From: DASXMT01 sp963755985
GTDB lineage: Bacteria; Actinomycetota; Acidimicrobiia; Acidimicrobiales; RAAP-2
Direction of reading: 5' to 3'
Length of the DNA: 64,000 bases
NCBI GenBank assembly: GCA_963755985.1
Contig: CAVWLO010000001.1
Span: 496,001-560,000, forward strand
The translations under genes were made by a program, and so were the position numbers. The notes beneath the pieces are model-generated. The model saw only the letters and a program-made list of their open reading frames with translations, ran no database searches and had not been told where the DNA came from. Shown here one piece after another: positions 16,507 to 23,978 of this stretch. Position 1 is the first letter of the stretch; each line of letters opens with the position of its first letter.

Positions 16507-17274
16507 TCACGATGGCATCTTGATCACGGCAAAGGTCGCACCGTCTGGGTCGGCCAAGACTGCAAAACGTCCGGGTGGAATGTCGGTCGGTGGAACAAGC
16601 GCGGTAGCACCAAGATCGGTCGCCTTGGCCACCGTGGCGTCGGTATCGTCAACACCGAAGTAGACGAGCCAGTGCGCCGGAACCTCTGCCGGGACCATGT
16701 CAGGCATTGTCATCATTCCGGCAATCGTCTTGTCGCCGAGCTTCCACTCGGTATAGCTCATTCCCTCCATGTCGAGGTCGTTGGGCTCCCAGCCGAACAC
16801 CTTCGTATAGAACGCTTTCGACGCGGGCACATCACGGGTGTTCAACTCGTTCCATCCGAAGGCCCCAGCCTCATTGGCAAGCTCTGCACCGATGAACGAC
16901 TTCGGCTGCCAGACGCCGATCGCAGCACCGGTGGAATCGGCGAATACGGCCATGCGCCCGATGTCTGATACGTCCATTGGCTCGACGAACACCATGGCGC
17001 CCGCCTTCTTGGCCAGCTCGACGGTTGCGTCGGCACTGTCCACCGAGACGTAAGTCACCCACACGCTGGGCTGACCTTCGCCCATGGCCGGCATGTTTCC
17101 GGCGACGGTCTTCCCATCTTTGCGCATCAACGTGTAGTGGCCCATCTCCTCGCCCTGGTCGTCGGCCACCCAGCCGAAGAGAGATCCGTAAAAGGCATTG
17201 GAAGCTTCGAGATCCTTGGTGGCGTGATCCACCCACGATGGGGTCCCAGCGTCGTACGAGCTGAACTCTGGCAT
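16507..17274 (-). CDS. Two-domain glyoxalase/VOC superfamily protein
   Basis: A 255-residue protein made of two vicinal-oxygen-chelate modules of about 120 residues each, the first from WVDHATKDLEASNAFYGSLFGW and the second from WNELNTRDVPASKAFYTKVFGW. Such proteins include glyoxalases, dioxygenases and resistance proteins, and many are uncharacterised. The start at 17274 has a GGGGAGAAG ribosome site. By eye its coding sequence is less GC-rich than its neighbours, and it is bracketed by two copies of an acyl-CoA dehydrogenase 3' end, both signs of transfer. Substrate and metal are unknown. Confidence 0.82.
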   Translation of the reverse strand: MPEFSSYDAGTPSWVDHATKDLEASNAFYGSLFGWVADDQGEEMGHYTLMRKDGKTVAGNMPAMGEGQPSVWVTYVSVDSADATVELAKKAGAMVFVEPMDVSDIGRMAVFADSTGAAIGVWQPKSFIGAELANEAGAFGWNELNTRDVPASKAFYTKVFGWEPNDLDMEGMSYTEWKLGDKTIAGMMTMPDMVPAEVPAHWLVYFGVDDTDATVAKATDLGATALVPPTDIPPGRFAVLADPDGATFAVIKMPS

Positions 17275-17383
17275 GTGCTTCTCCCCTTCAACCGGGTTGC
17301 GCCGGGCGCACAACACAGAACGCAGCCTAGCGATCCGATCTCCTTGACACCTTGAGGACTGTCGGCCGGTAGAGCACGAACCT

Positions 17384-18535
17384 CTATCCGAGTAGCGATC
17401 TTGCGATCACCACCCGCTGCACCTGGTTGGTGCCCTCGTAGATCTGGGTGATCTTGGCGTCGCGCATGAACCGTTCGACCGGGAAGTCCTTGGTGTAGCC
17501 GTACCCGCCCAGCAGCTGGACGGCATCGGTCGTGGCCGCCATGGCCGTGTCGGAGGCGAAGCACTTGGCCATCGCCCCGACCTTGGTGAGCTCCCCCTCC
17601 GGGTCGCCGTTGTCGATCAGCCCGCAGGCCCGGTACACGAGGGTCCGGGCCGCCTCGTTGCGCATGGCCATCTCGGCCAGCATGAACCGCAGTCCCTGCA
17701 GATCGGCGATCGGCCGACCGAAGGCCTTCCGCTCCTGCATGTAGCCGGCCGCGTAGTCGATGGCCCCCTGGGCGATCCCCACCGCCTGGGCCCCGATGGT
17801 CGGGCGGCTCCGGTCGAGCGTGTGCATGGCGATGGTGAAACCCTCTCCCTCGGCCCCGATCAGGTTCTCGATCGGCACATGGACCTCGTCGAAGACGACC
17901 TCGCCCGTCGGGCTGCCGCAGAGGCCGAGCTTCTTCTCGAGCTTGGGGACCTGCACGCCCCAGTCGGCCTCGACCAGGAAGCAGCTGATCCCCCGGTGTC
18001 CGGCGTCAGGGTCGGTCTTGGCGAAGACGGTATAGGTGTCGGAGATGCCGGCGTTGGTGATCCAGTACTTGGTACCGGTCAGCACGTAGTGATCCCCGTC
18101 CCGGACCGCTCGGGTCCGCATGGCGGCCACGTCGCTCCCGGCGTCGGCCTCGGACAGGGCGTAGCTGGACTGCGCCTCGCCCGAGGCCACGCGGGGTAGG
18201 TACTTGCGCTTCAGGTCCTCCGAGGCCCAGTTGATCACCGGCAGCATGCCGAGCTTGGACACCAGCATGGTCACCGAGGTCGAGGCGCACACACGGGCCA
18301 GCTCCTCGGCCATGATGGCCTGGGTGACGTGATCGGCTCCCGCTCCGCCGTACTCGCTGGGCATGCCGAGAGACGGGAGCTCGAGCTCTATGCAGGCGTC
18401 GACCGACTTTTTCGGGTACGACGAGTCCCGGTCGGCCTCGGCCGCATTGGGGGCGATCCGTTCCTCGGCGAACCGCCGGAGCGTGTCCCGGAATTGTCGA
18501 TGGGTGTCGCTGATGGAGAAGCTGGACGTGTCCAT
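17384..18535 (-). CDS. Acyl-CoA dehydrogenase
   Basis: A 383-residue FAD-dependent dehydrogenase of normal family length, introducing a 2,3 double bond into an acyl-CoA and passing electrons to electron transfer flavoprotein. Seen motifs are YALSEADAGSDVAAMRT, YWITNAG, QLLGGYGYTKDFPVER and the C-terminal YEGTNQ, whose Glu367 is the expected catalytic base of the short- and branched-chain group. It is followed on the same strand by the VOC gene region. EtfA and EtfB, its probable electron acceptor, are encoded at 55-57 kb. Confidence 0.92.
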   Translation of the reverse strand: MDTSSFSISDTHRQFRDTLRRFAEERIAPNAAEADRDSSYPKKSVDACIELELPSLGMPSEYGGAGADHVTQAIMAEELARVCASTSVTMLVSKLGMLPVINWASEDLKRKYLPRVASGEAQSSYALSEADAGSDVAAMRTRAVRDGDHYVLTGTKYWITNAGISDTYTVFAKTDPDAGHRGISCFLVEADWGVQVPKLEKKLGLCGSPTGEVVFDEVHVPIENLIGAEGEGFTIAMHTLDRSRPTIGAQAVGIAQGAIDYAAGYMQERKAFGRPIADLQGLRFMLAEMAMRNEAARTLVYRACGLIDNGDPEGELTKVGAMAKCFASDTAMAATTDAVQLLGGYGYTKDFPVERFMRDAKITQIYEGTNQVQRVVIARSLLG

Positions 18536-18657
18536 GGCCCCAAGTTACCCACCGAGCACCAGCTCCCCGGTTGGGCCCGGACGACCGCGTGACCCGGCCG
18601 GGCCCCCAGGTGGTCGAGCAAGAGGGCGTGCAGCTTCCTAGGGAGCGACCTCGATTC

Positions 18658-19185
18658 CTAGGGCGCGACCTCTGCCGGCGCCTCCAGCAGCCTCCGCCAG
18701 TCCTTCAGCCCGGTCCGCACCTGGTCCGGAGTGAGGCGGAGCGTGTCGTCCCGGACCCGGTCGGCGATGGCCCGCTGGGCCTCGTAGTGATGCGCAGCCG
18801 AACGGAAGAGCGGTGTCCGCTCGGCGATCAGATCGGCCGGGGCGTCGCCCAGGAACCCCCACAGGGTGAAGGCGAAGGTCAGGTCGTGAATGGACGGCGC
18901 CCGGCCGAAGCGGGCGGCCCGGCGCATGGCCACCACGGTTGCGCCGGCGATGGCATCCTCTTTCGACTCGCCTTCGGCCAGCTCCAACCGGTCCTCGAAC
19001 CGCCGGGCCAGCTTGAGGGCGAATCCCTGGTCAGGGCCGGGAGTCCCGAGGCTCGGTCCGGTTGGGTGGATGCTGCCTCGGAGCTCAGACGGGCGCGACT
19101 GGGTCCAGATCCCCGGCACGTGCAGCCGGTACGCCTCCCGGACCTGGTCGGCCTCGACGATTGGTACGAAACTCGGTTGGCTCAT
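18658..19185 (-). CDS. Conserved-looking hypothetical protein downstream of cimA
   Basis: A 175-residue soluble protein that I do not recognise. It is mixed alpha/beta in character with Arg- and Ala-rich helices, and has no signal peptide, membrane segment or Cys cluster. Codon use is like that of its neighbours, with strong G/C third positions, which supports real coding. It starts 79 nt after the cimA stop on the same strand, so it could be the last gene of the leuB-ilvE-cimA transcript. Confidence 0.55.
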   Translation of the reverse strand: MSQPSFVPIVEADQVREAYRLHVPGIWTQSRPSELRGSIHPTGPSLGTPGPDQGFALKLARRFEDRLELAEGESKEDAIAGATVVAMRRAARFGRAPSIHDLTFAFTLWGFLGDAPADLIAERTPLFRSAAHHYEAQRAIADRVRDDTLRLTPDQVRTGLKDWRRLLEAPAEVAP

Positions 19186-19263
19186 CCGTATGCTCCTGGT
19201 ACTTCGTTCGGTGCCCCGGCACTCCGCGTGCCTGGCCGTTCCCAGCCGTCGGTCACCAGGGCG

Positions 19264-20982
19264 CTATGACATCGTCTCTCTGGCGTGCAGCAGACCGTAG
19301 ACGATGGAATCGGACAGAGCCTGCCACGAGGCCTCGATGATGTTCTCCGAGACGCCGATGGTGGTCCAGATCGACTCGCCGTCGGTCGAATCGATGAGGA
19401 CCCGGGTGATCGAACCGGTGCCCCGGGACGTGTTGAGCACCCGGACCCGGTAGTCGACCAGATGGATGTGCTCCAGGGCCGGATACCGAGAGCCGAGGGC
19501 CTGGCGCAGGGCCCCGTCGAGGGCGTTGACCGGTCCGTTCCCCTCGGCCGTGGCCACGTTGCGTTCGTCGCCGACGAACACCTTCACCGTCGCCTCGGTG
19601 CTCTGGGCGCCGGTGTGGTCGGAGATGACCCGGTAGGCGTCCAGCTCGAAGTAGTCCTGCTTCCATCCCGTCGAGTCCCGCAACAACAGCTCCAGCGAGG
19701 CATCGGCCACCTCGAAGTGGTACCCGGCGTTCTCCAGCCGCTTGAGCGAATCGAGCACCGAGGTCATGGCCTGAGAATCGAGCTCCAGGCCCAGCTCCTT
19801 GGCCTTGAGGGCCAGCGTCGAGCGGCCGGCCATCTCCGAGACCACAAAGCGGGTGCCGTTCCCCACCAACTCGGGGTCGACGTGCTCGTAGGCGTCGGAA
19901 CGCCGGGCGATGGCACTGGTGTGCAGTCCCGCCTTGTGGGCGAAGACCGACGATCCCACGTAGGGCTGCTGCGGGTTGGGGGCGATGTTGACCAGCTCGG
20001 CGATGTGGTGCGACACCGGGGTCAGCAGCTCGAGCCGGTCGGTGGGAATGGTCCGCACGTGCAACTTCAGCGAGAGGTTGGGGATGGCCGCGGCCAGGTC
20101 GGCGTTGCCCGACCGCTCGCCGTAGCCGTTCACGCATCCCTGCACATGGGTGGCACCCCTTCCCACCGCGGCGAGAGAGTTGGCCACGGCACAGCCGCTG
20201 TCGTTGTGGAAGTGCACACCGACCTGGGTCTCGAAGCGACCCAACACGGTCGGGACGATCCGGGCCACTTCGTCGGGAAGGGTGCCCCCGTTGGTGTCGC
20301 ACAGCACCAGTGTCTCGGCGCCCGCTTCCTCGGCGGCACGCAGGATCCTGATGGTGAACTCGGGATTGGCCTTGTACCCGTCGAAGAAGTGCTCGGCGTC
20401 GAGGAACACCCGGAGGTCGTTCCGCCGCAGGAACTCGACGGAATCGGCCACCATGGCCACGGCCTCGTCGAGCGAGGTGCGCAACGCGTCGACCACGTGC
20501 ATCTCGGACGACTTGGCCACGATGCACACCGCGGCCGTCTGGGCCTTGACCATCTGGCGGAGCGTCCCGTCGTCCTCGGCCCTGACGCCGGCCCTCCGGG
20601 TCGAACCGAAGGCGACCAGCGTGGCCGACGAAAGATGCAGTTCCTTGGGGGCCCGGGCGAAGAACTCCTCGTCCTTGGGATTGGCCCCGGGCCACCCGCC
20701 CTCGATGAAGTTCACCCCCAGGTGGTCGAGCTGCTCGGCGACCCGCAGCTTGTCATCGACGGTAAGGGACAGTCCCTCTTGCTGGGAGCCGTCCCGCAGG
20801 GTCGTGTCGAAGACATCGACCGCCGCGGGCAGGACCGGGAGGTCGAAGTCGTGACCGCCACCGGCCTCGCCCGAGTGGCCGTGGGCCCGCTTCACATCGG
20901 CGTGGGCCTGCTGGCCGGGGGTGGGGTGATGATGTGGGTGGGAGCCGCGCTGCCTCTTCGACCCGCTCTGCCTATTCGACAT
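19264..20982 (-). CDS. cimA: Citramalate synthase
   Basis: A 572-residue enzyme condensing pyruvate and acetyl-CoA to (R)-citramalate, the entry to threonine-independent isoleucine synthesis. The DRE-TIM barrel begins at DTTLRDG (residues 59-65), with HFHNDSGCAVANS in the middle, and the C-terminal part is a regulatory LeuA-dimer domain. This long form with NFIEGGWPGANPKDEEFF near the start distinguishes CimA from 2-isopropylmalate synthase. The N-terminus carries a His-rich extension of about 45 residues (SHPHHHPTPG then HGHSGEAGGGH). Its ATG overlaps the ilvE stop by 11 nt. LeuB next to it can act on the 3-methylmalate made later in the pathway. Confidence 0.88.
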   Translation of the reverse strand: MSNRQSGSKRQRGSHPHHHPTPGQQAHADVKRAHGHSGEAGGGHDFDLPVLPAAVDVFDTTLRDGSQQEGLSLTVDDKLRVAEQLDHLGVNFIEGGWPGANPKDEEFFARAPKELHLSSATLVAFGSTRRAGVRAEDDGTLRQMVKAQTAAVCIVAKSSEMHVVDALRTSLDEAVAMVADSVEFLRRNDLRVFLDAEHFFDGYKANPEFTIRILRAAEEAGAETLVLCDTNGGTLPDEVARIVPTVLGRFETQVGVHFHNDSGCAVANSLAAVGRGATHVQGCVNGYGERSGNADLAAAIPNLSLKLHVRTIPTDRLELLTPVSHHIAELVNIAPNPQQPYVGSSVFAHKAGLHTSAIARRSDAYEHVDPELVGNGTRFVVSEMAGRSTLALKAKELGLELDSQAMTSVLDSLKRLENAGYHFEVADASLELLLRDSTGWKQDYFELDAYRVISDHTGAQSTEATVKVFVGDERNVATAEGNGPVNALDGALRQALGSRYPALEHIHLVDYRVRVLNTSRGTGSITRVLIDSTDGESIWTTIGVSENIIEASWQALSDSIVYGLLHARETMS

Positions 20983-21901
20983 AATCCAACCAGTCCTTGT
21001 ACTGGTCGACCTCCCCGCGCACGGTGGCGAAGTAGGTCTGCTGGAGCTGGCGGGTGATGGGTCCGGGCTTCCCCGACCCCACCGGACGGTCGTCCACTGC
21101 ACGGATGGGCACCACTTCGGCCGCCGTCCCGGTGAGGAAGGCCTCGTCCGCCGCGTACAGGTCGGTCCGGATGAGCTGTTCGTAGGTGACCTCGTACCCG
21201 AAGTCACGGGCGATGGTCTCGATGGAATGTTGGGTGATGCCCTTCAGCGCCCCCGAGTCCGAGGTCGGTGGCGTGGTGATCACGCCGTCCCGGACGACGA
21301 AGATGTTCTCGCCCGTGGCCTCGCTCACGTTTCCGTCCGGGGCCAACAGAATGGCCTCGTCGTAGCCGGCCTTGATCGCCTCGACCTTGGCCAGCGACGA
21401 GTTGACGTACATCCCGGTGCCTTTGGCCGCGGTGGGCACGGCGTTGGGGTCGTGGCGGCGCCACGAACTGATCTTCATGGACACGCCGTTGGCGACCCCC
21501 TCGTCGCCCAGGTACGTGCCCCAGGGCCACGCGGCGATGGAGACGTTGACCGGGCAGGGGATCGGGTTCAGGCCCATCTCGCCGTAGCCCAGGTAGACGA
21601 GGGGTCTGATGTAGCACCCGTCGTCGAGGCCGTTCGCCCGCACCAGCAACCGGGTGGCCTCGACCACCTCGTCGACGGTGAAGGGCACGTCGATGAGGAA
21701 GACCTTGGCCGAGGTGAACAGCCGATCGATGTGGTCGCGGAGCCGGAACACGGCCACGCCGCGGGGAGTCGGGTAGGCGCGGATGCCCTCGAACACTCCG
21801 GAGCCGTAGTGCATGGTGTGGGTGAGCACGTGGACGGTGGCATCGGCCCAGTTGACGAGCTCACCGTCCATCCAGATCTTGTCAGTCGGTTCGATGGGCA
21901 C
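20972..21901 (-). CDS. ilvE: Branched-chain amino acid aminotransferase
   Basis: A 309-residue fold-type IV PLP enzyme that transfers the amino group to the 2-oxo acids of Leu, Ile and Val. Typical segments are HYGSGVFEGIRAY near residue 31, SSLAKVEAIKAGYDEAILL with the PLP Lys, and GNVSEATGENIFVV followed by GITQHSIE. The start is GTG, 3 nt after the leuB stop, and the stop overlaps cimA, so the three genes are one operon. D-amino acid aminotransferase and aminodeoxychorismate lyase share the fold but the context favours IlvE. Confidence 0.92.
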   Translation of the reverse strand: MPIEPTDKIWMDGELVNWADATVHVLTHTMHYGSGVFEGIRAYPTPRGVAVFRLRDHIDRLFTSAKVFLIDVPFTVDEVVEATRLLVRANGLDDGCYIRPLVYLGYGEMGLNPIPCPVNVSIAAWPWGTYLGDEGVANGVSMKISSWRRHDPNAVPTAAKGTGMYVNSSLAKVEAIKAGYDEAILLAPDGNVSEATGENIFVVRDGVITTPPTSDSGALKGITQHSIETIARDFGYEVTYEQLIRTDLYAADEAFLTGTAAEVVPIRAVDDRPVGSGKPGPITRQLQQTYFATVRGEVDQYKDWLDYVE

Positions 21902-21904
21902 GGC

Positions 21905-22933
21905 TCAGAGCCTTTCTGCGATGGCGTCGCCGATGGCGGCGGTGGAGAGGTCGGATTCGGAGGAGGACGCGGCGGCGACGATGTAGTCCCGCACGGCCTT
22001 GGCCACCCGATCGGCGGCGTCGGCCTCGCCCAGCTGGTCGAGCATGAGAGCGGCGGAGCTGATGGCGGCGGCCGGATTGGCCTTGCCCGTCCCGGCGATG
22101 TCATGGGCGGCGCCGTGCACCGGCTCGAAGAGCGAGGGGCCGGTCCGGGCCGGGTTGAGGTTGCCCGAGGCCGCGTAGCCGATGCCTCCGGCCACCGCCC
22201 CGGCCAGGTCGGTGATGATGTCGCCGAACAGGTTGTCGGTCACGATCACGTCGTAGCGGGCCGGGTGCTCTACCAGGTAGATGCACGTGGCGTCGACGTG
22301 GTTGTAGTCCCAGGTGACCTCGGGGAACTCCGAGGCCACCTCGGTCACGGCCCGCTGCCAGAGGTCGCCGGCAAAGGTCAGCACGTTCGTCTTGTGCACG
22401 AGGGTGAGGTGGCGCCGGGGTCGCTTGTCGGCCAGCTCGAAGGCGAACCGGGCGCAGCGCTCCACGCCGTGCCTGGTGTTGACCGATCCCTGGGTAGCCA
22501 CCTCGAACGGCGTGCCCTTGCGCAAGAAGCCGCCCTCGCCGGCATAGGTGCCCTCGGTGTTCTCCCGGATGACCACGAAGTCGCAGTCGGGCGCCAACGC
22601 TCCGGGCACCCCGATGAACGGGCGCATGTTGATGTAGAGGTCGAGCTCGAAGCGCAGGCGGAGCAGCAGGCCCCGCTCCAACGTGCCCGGCGGGACGGCA
22701 GTGGAGCCGACCGGCGGCCCAACCGCCCCGAGCAGCACGGCGTCGAGGCCCCGGAGCTCCTCGAGCGTCTCGTCCGGTAGCACCTCGCCGGTTCGCAGGT
22801 ACCGCTCGGCACCGAGATCGTAGGTGGTGGTGTCGAGCACAACCCCCGAGGCCTCCACCACCTTCAATGCCTCGGCGAGCACCTCGGGGCCGATGCCGTC
22901 TCCTCCGATGAGGCCTACCTGGTATGTGTTCAC
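21905..22933 (-). CDS. leuB: 3-isopropylmalate/3-methylmalate dehydrogenase
   Basis: A 342-residue NAD-dependent beta-decarboxylating dehydrogenase. The start at GTG 22933 gives VNTYQVGLIGGDGIGPEV, which is the expected beginning; a frame open further upstream encodes unlikely Arg/Pro-rich sequence. The substrate Arg region (RLRFELDLYINMRPF), the VIRENTEGTYAGEGG segment, the Lys in LVHKTNVL and the metal site DNLFGDIITDL are present. In leucine synthesis it acts on 3-isopropylmalate, and in the citramalate route on 3-methylmalate. It is the first structural gene after the attenuator-like leader. No leuA, leuC or leuD is in the window. Confidence 0.9.
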   Translation of the reverse strand: MNTYQVGLIGGDGIGPEVLAEALKVVEASGVVLDTTTYDLGAERYLRTGEVLPDETLEELRGLDAVLLGAVGPPVGSTAVPPGTLERGLLLRLRFELDLYINMRPFIGVPGALAPDCDFVVIRENTEGTYAGEGGFLRKGTPFEVATQGSVNTRHGVERCARFAFELADKRPRRHLTLVHKTNVLTFAGDLWQRAVTEVASEFPEVTWDYNHVDATCIYLVEHPARYDVIVTDNLFGDIITDLAGAVAGGIGYAASGNLNPARTGPSLFEPVHGAAHDIAGTGKANPAAAISSAALMLDQLGEADAADRVAKAVRDYIVAAASSSESDLSTAAIGDAIAERL

Positions 22934-22990
22934 GTCTGTCTCGTCCCGTTCTGTGCTGGTCGATTCGTCGTTCTGGTTGGGATCGCCGGT

Positions 22991-23010
22991 CGAGGGCCAC
23001 GTGGCCCTCG
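22991..23010. repeat. Perfect 20-bp palindrome in the leuB leader
   Basis: CGAGGGCCACGTGGCCCTCG is a perfect palindrome 58 nt before the leuB start. It could be a protein-binding site or a hairpin in the transcript. It lies between the attenuator-like terminator and the gene. Confidence 0.5.
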
Positions 23011-23022
23011 GTCTCGCCCTCG

Positions 23023-23055
23023 GTCGACCGGTCTGTGCCGGTCGGGCCGGTCGAC
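23023..23055. repeat. Inverted repeat with 9-bp arms in the leuB leader
   Basis: The arms GTCGACCGG (23023-23031) and CCGGTCGAC (23047-23055) are exactly complementary and separated by 15 nt. With the 20-bp palindrome next to it, the region can fold strongly in RNA. Function is unknown. Confidence 0.5.
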
Positions 23056-23069
23056 ATCCCGGTCCGATC

Positions 23070-23101
23070 GGCATCTCACGGTACTGGGCATCTCACGGTA
23101 C
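23070..23101. repeat. 15-bp direct repeat, two copies, in the leuB leader
   Basis: The 15-mer GGCATCTCACGGTAC occurs at 23070-23084 and 23087-23101, a 17-bp period. It lies just downstream, in the minus-strand sense, of the terminator hairpin. It could be a regulator site; nothing proves this. Confidence 0.5.
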
Positions 23102-23112
23102 GCCGGAAATTG

Positions 23113-23136
23113 AAAAACCGCCCACCTTGTGGACGG
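23113..23136 (-). terminator. Attenuator-like intrinsic terminator upstream of leuB
   Basis: Read on the minus strand, arms CCGTCCAC and GTGGGCGG form an 8-bp stem (one G-T pair) with a 3-nt loop, followed at once by TTTTT. T-runs are rare in this GC-rich window, so the element stands out. It lies 32 nt after the stop of a short leader ORF and before leuB, the standard place for a transcription attenuator. Confidence 0.7.
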
Positions 23137-23142
23137 TCAGGA

Positions 23143-23169
23143 GGCACACACCGGGCTCGGTCGTGTGCC
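23143..23169 (-). promoter_or_regulatory. Leader hairpin beginning at the leader-peptide stop codon
   Basis: The arms GGCACAC and GTGTGCC pair perfectly around a 13-nt loop. On the minus strand the left arm starts with the last base of the leader ORF's TAG stop. A ribosome stalled on the last leader codons would cover this arm, as expected for the pause hairpin of an attenuator. Confidence 0.6.
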
Positions 23170-23216
23170 TACTCGATAATGAATACGGTGACGGGGTCCG
23201 GGTGGGTCTGGTCCAT
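23169..23216 (-). CDS. Putative branched-chain amino acid leader peptide
   Basis: A 15-codon ORF encodes MDQTHPDPVTVFIIE followed by TAG. The last six residues before Glu are Val-Thr-Val-Phe-Ile-Ile, and Ile is encoded by ATT and ATC, with ATT rare in this GC-rich DNA. A GGGGGA stretch lies 12 nt before the ATG. It is followed directly by a hairpin and a T-run terminator and then by leuB-ilvE-cimA. This is the arrangement of amino-acid attenuators, where ribosome stalling at scarce aminoacyl-tRNA controls termination. No Leu codon is present, so Ile and Val supply would be sensed. Its length makes it invisible to ordinary gene calling. Confidence 0.6.
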   Translation of the reverse strand: MDQTHPDPVTVFIIE

Positions 23217-23291
23217 GACGGAGTAGTTTCCCCCGATTGCGGCCGGTTCGTCAACTGACCCGGGGAGCGACCGTCCGCGCTTCGGCCCCGG

Positions 23292-23978
23292 TCATCGAGT
23301 CTCGTACAGCGTGGACCAGGGGATGGCCCCATCGCGCAGGCATCTCGACGCCGGGCCCCGGCACTCGACCACCGTGGACGGGATCCCCGCACATCTCCCT
23401 CCGTCGAGGACGATCCCGACGCCAACACCCATCACGACGTCGCCGCCTGGGTCACTCGGGCCCTTTTTGGACAGAGGGGCACGGGTGGTCCGGGGAAACG
23501 CCGAGGCCACCTGCTGGGCCGTCGTGAACGGCGCCTCGCCGTGCCGGTTGGCACTGGTGACGGCCAGAGGGCCGCTCATGGCGCAGAGCGCCTGGACCAC
23601 GGGGTGGGCCGGCCAGCGCACGCCCACGGTGTACGGCGGTGACTCGCGGCCGCCGAGGTCGGCGGTGAAGCGATGGTGACGGGGAACGACCAGGGTCAGT
23701 GCTCCCGGCCAGTAGCGATCGGCCAGGAGCCGCGCCGAGAGCGGCAGCGTCCCGGTGATCAGCTCGACCTGGTCCCATCCCCCGACCAGCACGGGGAGGG
23801 CTGCCGACTCGGGGCGGCCCTTCAGGGCGAAGACGCGGGCGACGGCATCGGGGCGGAGGGGATCCACGGCCAGCCCGTAGACGGTGTCGGTGGGAACGCC
23901 CACCACCTCGCCCCGTCCCAGCGCCGCGGCCGCCAGCTCGAGGGCAGCGGGATCGTCAGCCTGGACGATGCCGGTCAT
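23292..23978 (-). CDS. Threonylcarbamoyl-AMP synthase (Sua5/YrdC family)
   Basis: A 228-residue enzyme making threonylcarbamoyl-AMP from Thr, bicarbonate and ATP for the t6A37 modification of ANN-decoding tRNAs. The family motif GVPTDTVYGLAVD is near residue 26, with ALKGRPESAALPVLV, SARLLADRYWPGALTLV and AVTSANRHGEAP following. The ATG at 23978 overlaps the prmC stop by 4 nt. Position after prfA-prmC matches the order in mycobacteria. The fold and length fit the short YrdC type without a C-terminal Sua5 domain. Confidence 0.88.
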   Translation of the reverse strand: MTGIVQADDPAALELAAAALGRGEVVGVPTDTVYGLAVDPLRPDAVARVFALKGRPESAALPVLVGGWDQVELITGTLPLSARLLADRYWPGALTLVVPRHHRFTADLGGRESPPYTVGVRWPAHPVVQALCAMSGPLAVTSANRHGEAPFTTAQQVASAFPRTTRAPLSKKGPSDPGGDVVMGVGVGIVLDGGRCAGIPSTVVECRGPASRCLRDGAIPWSTLYETR

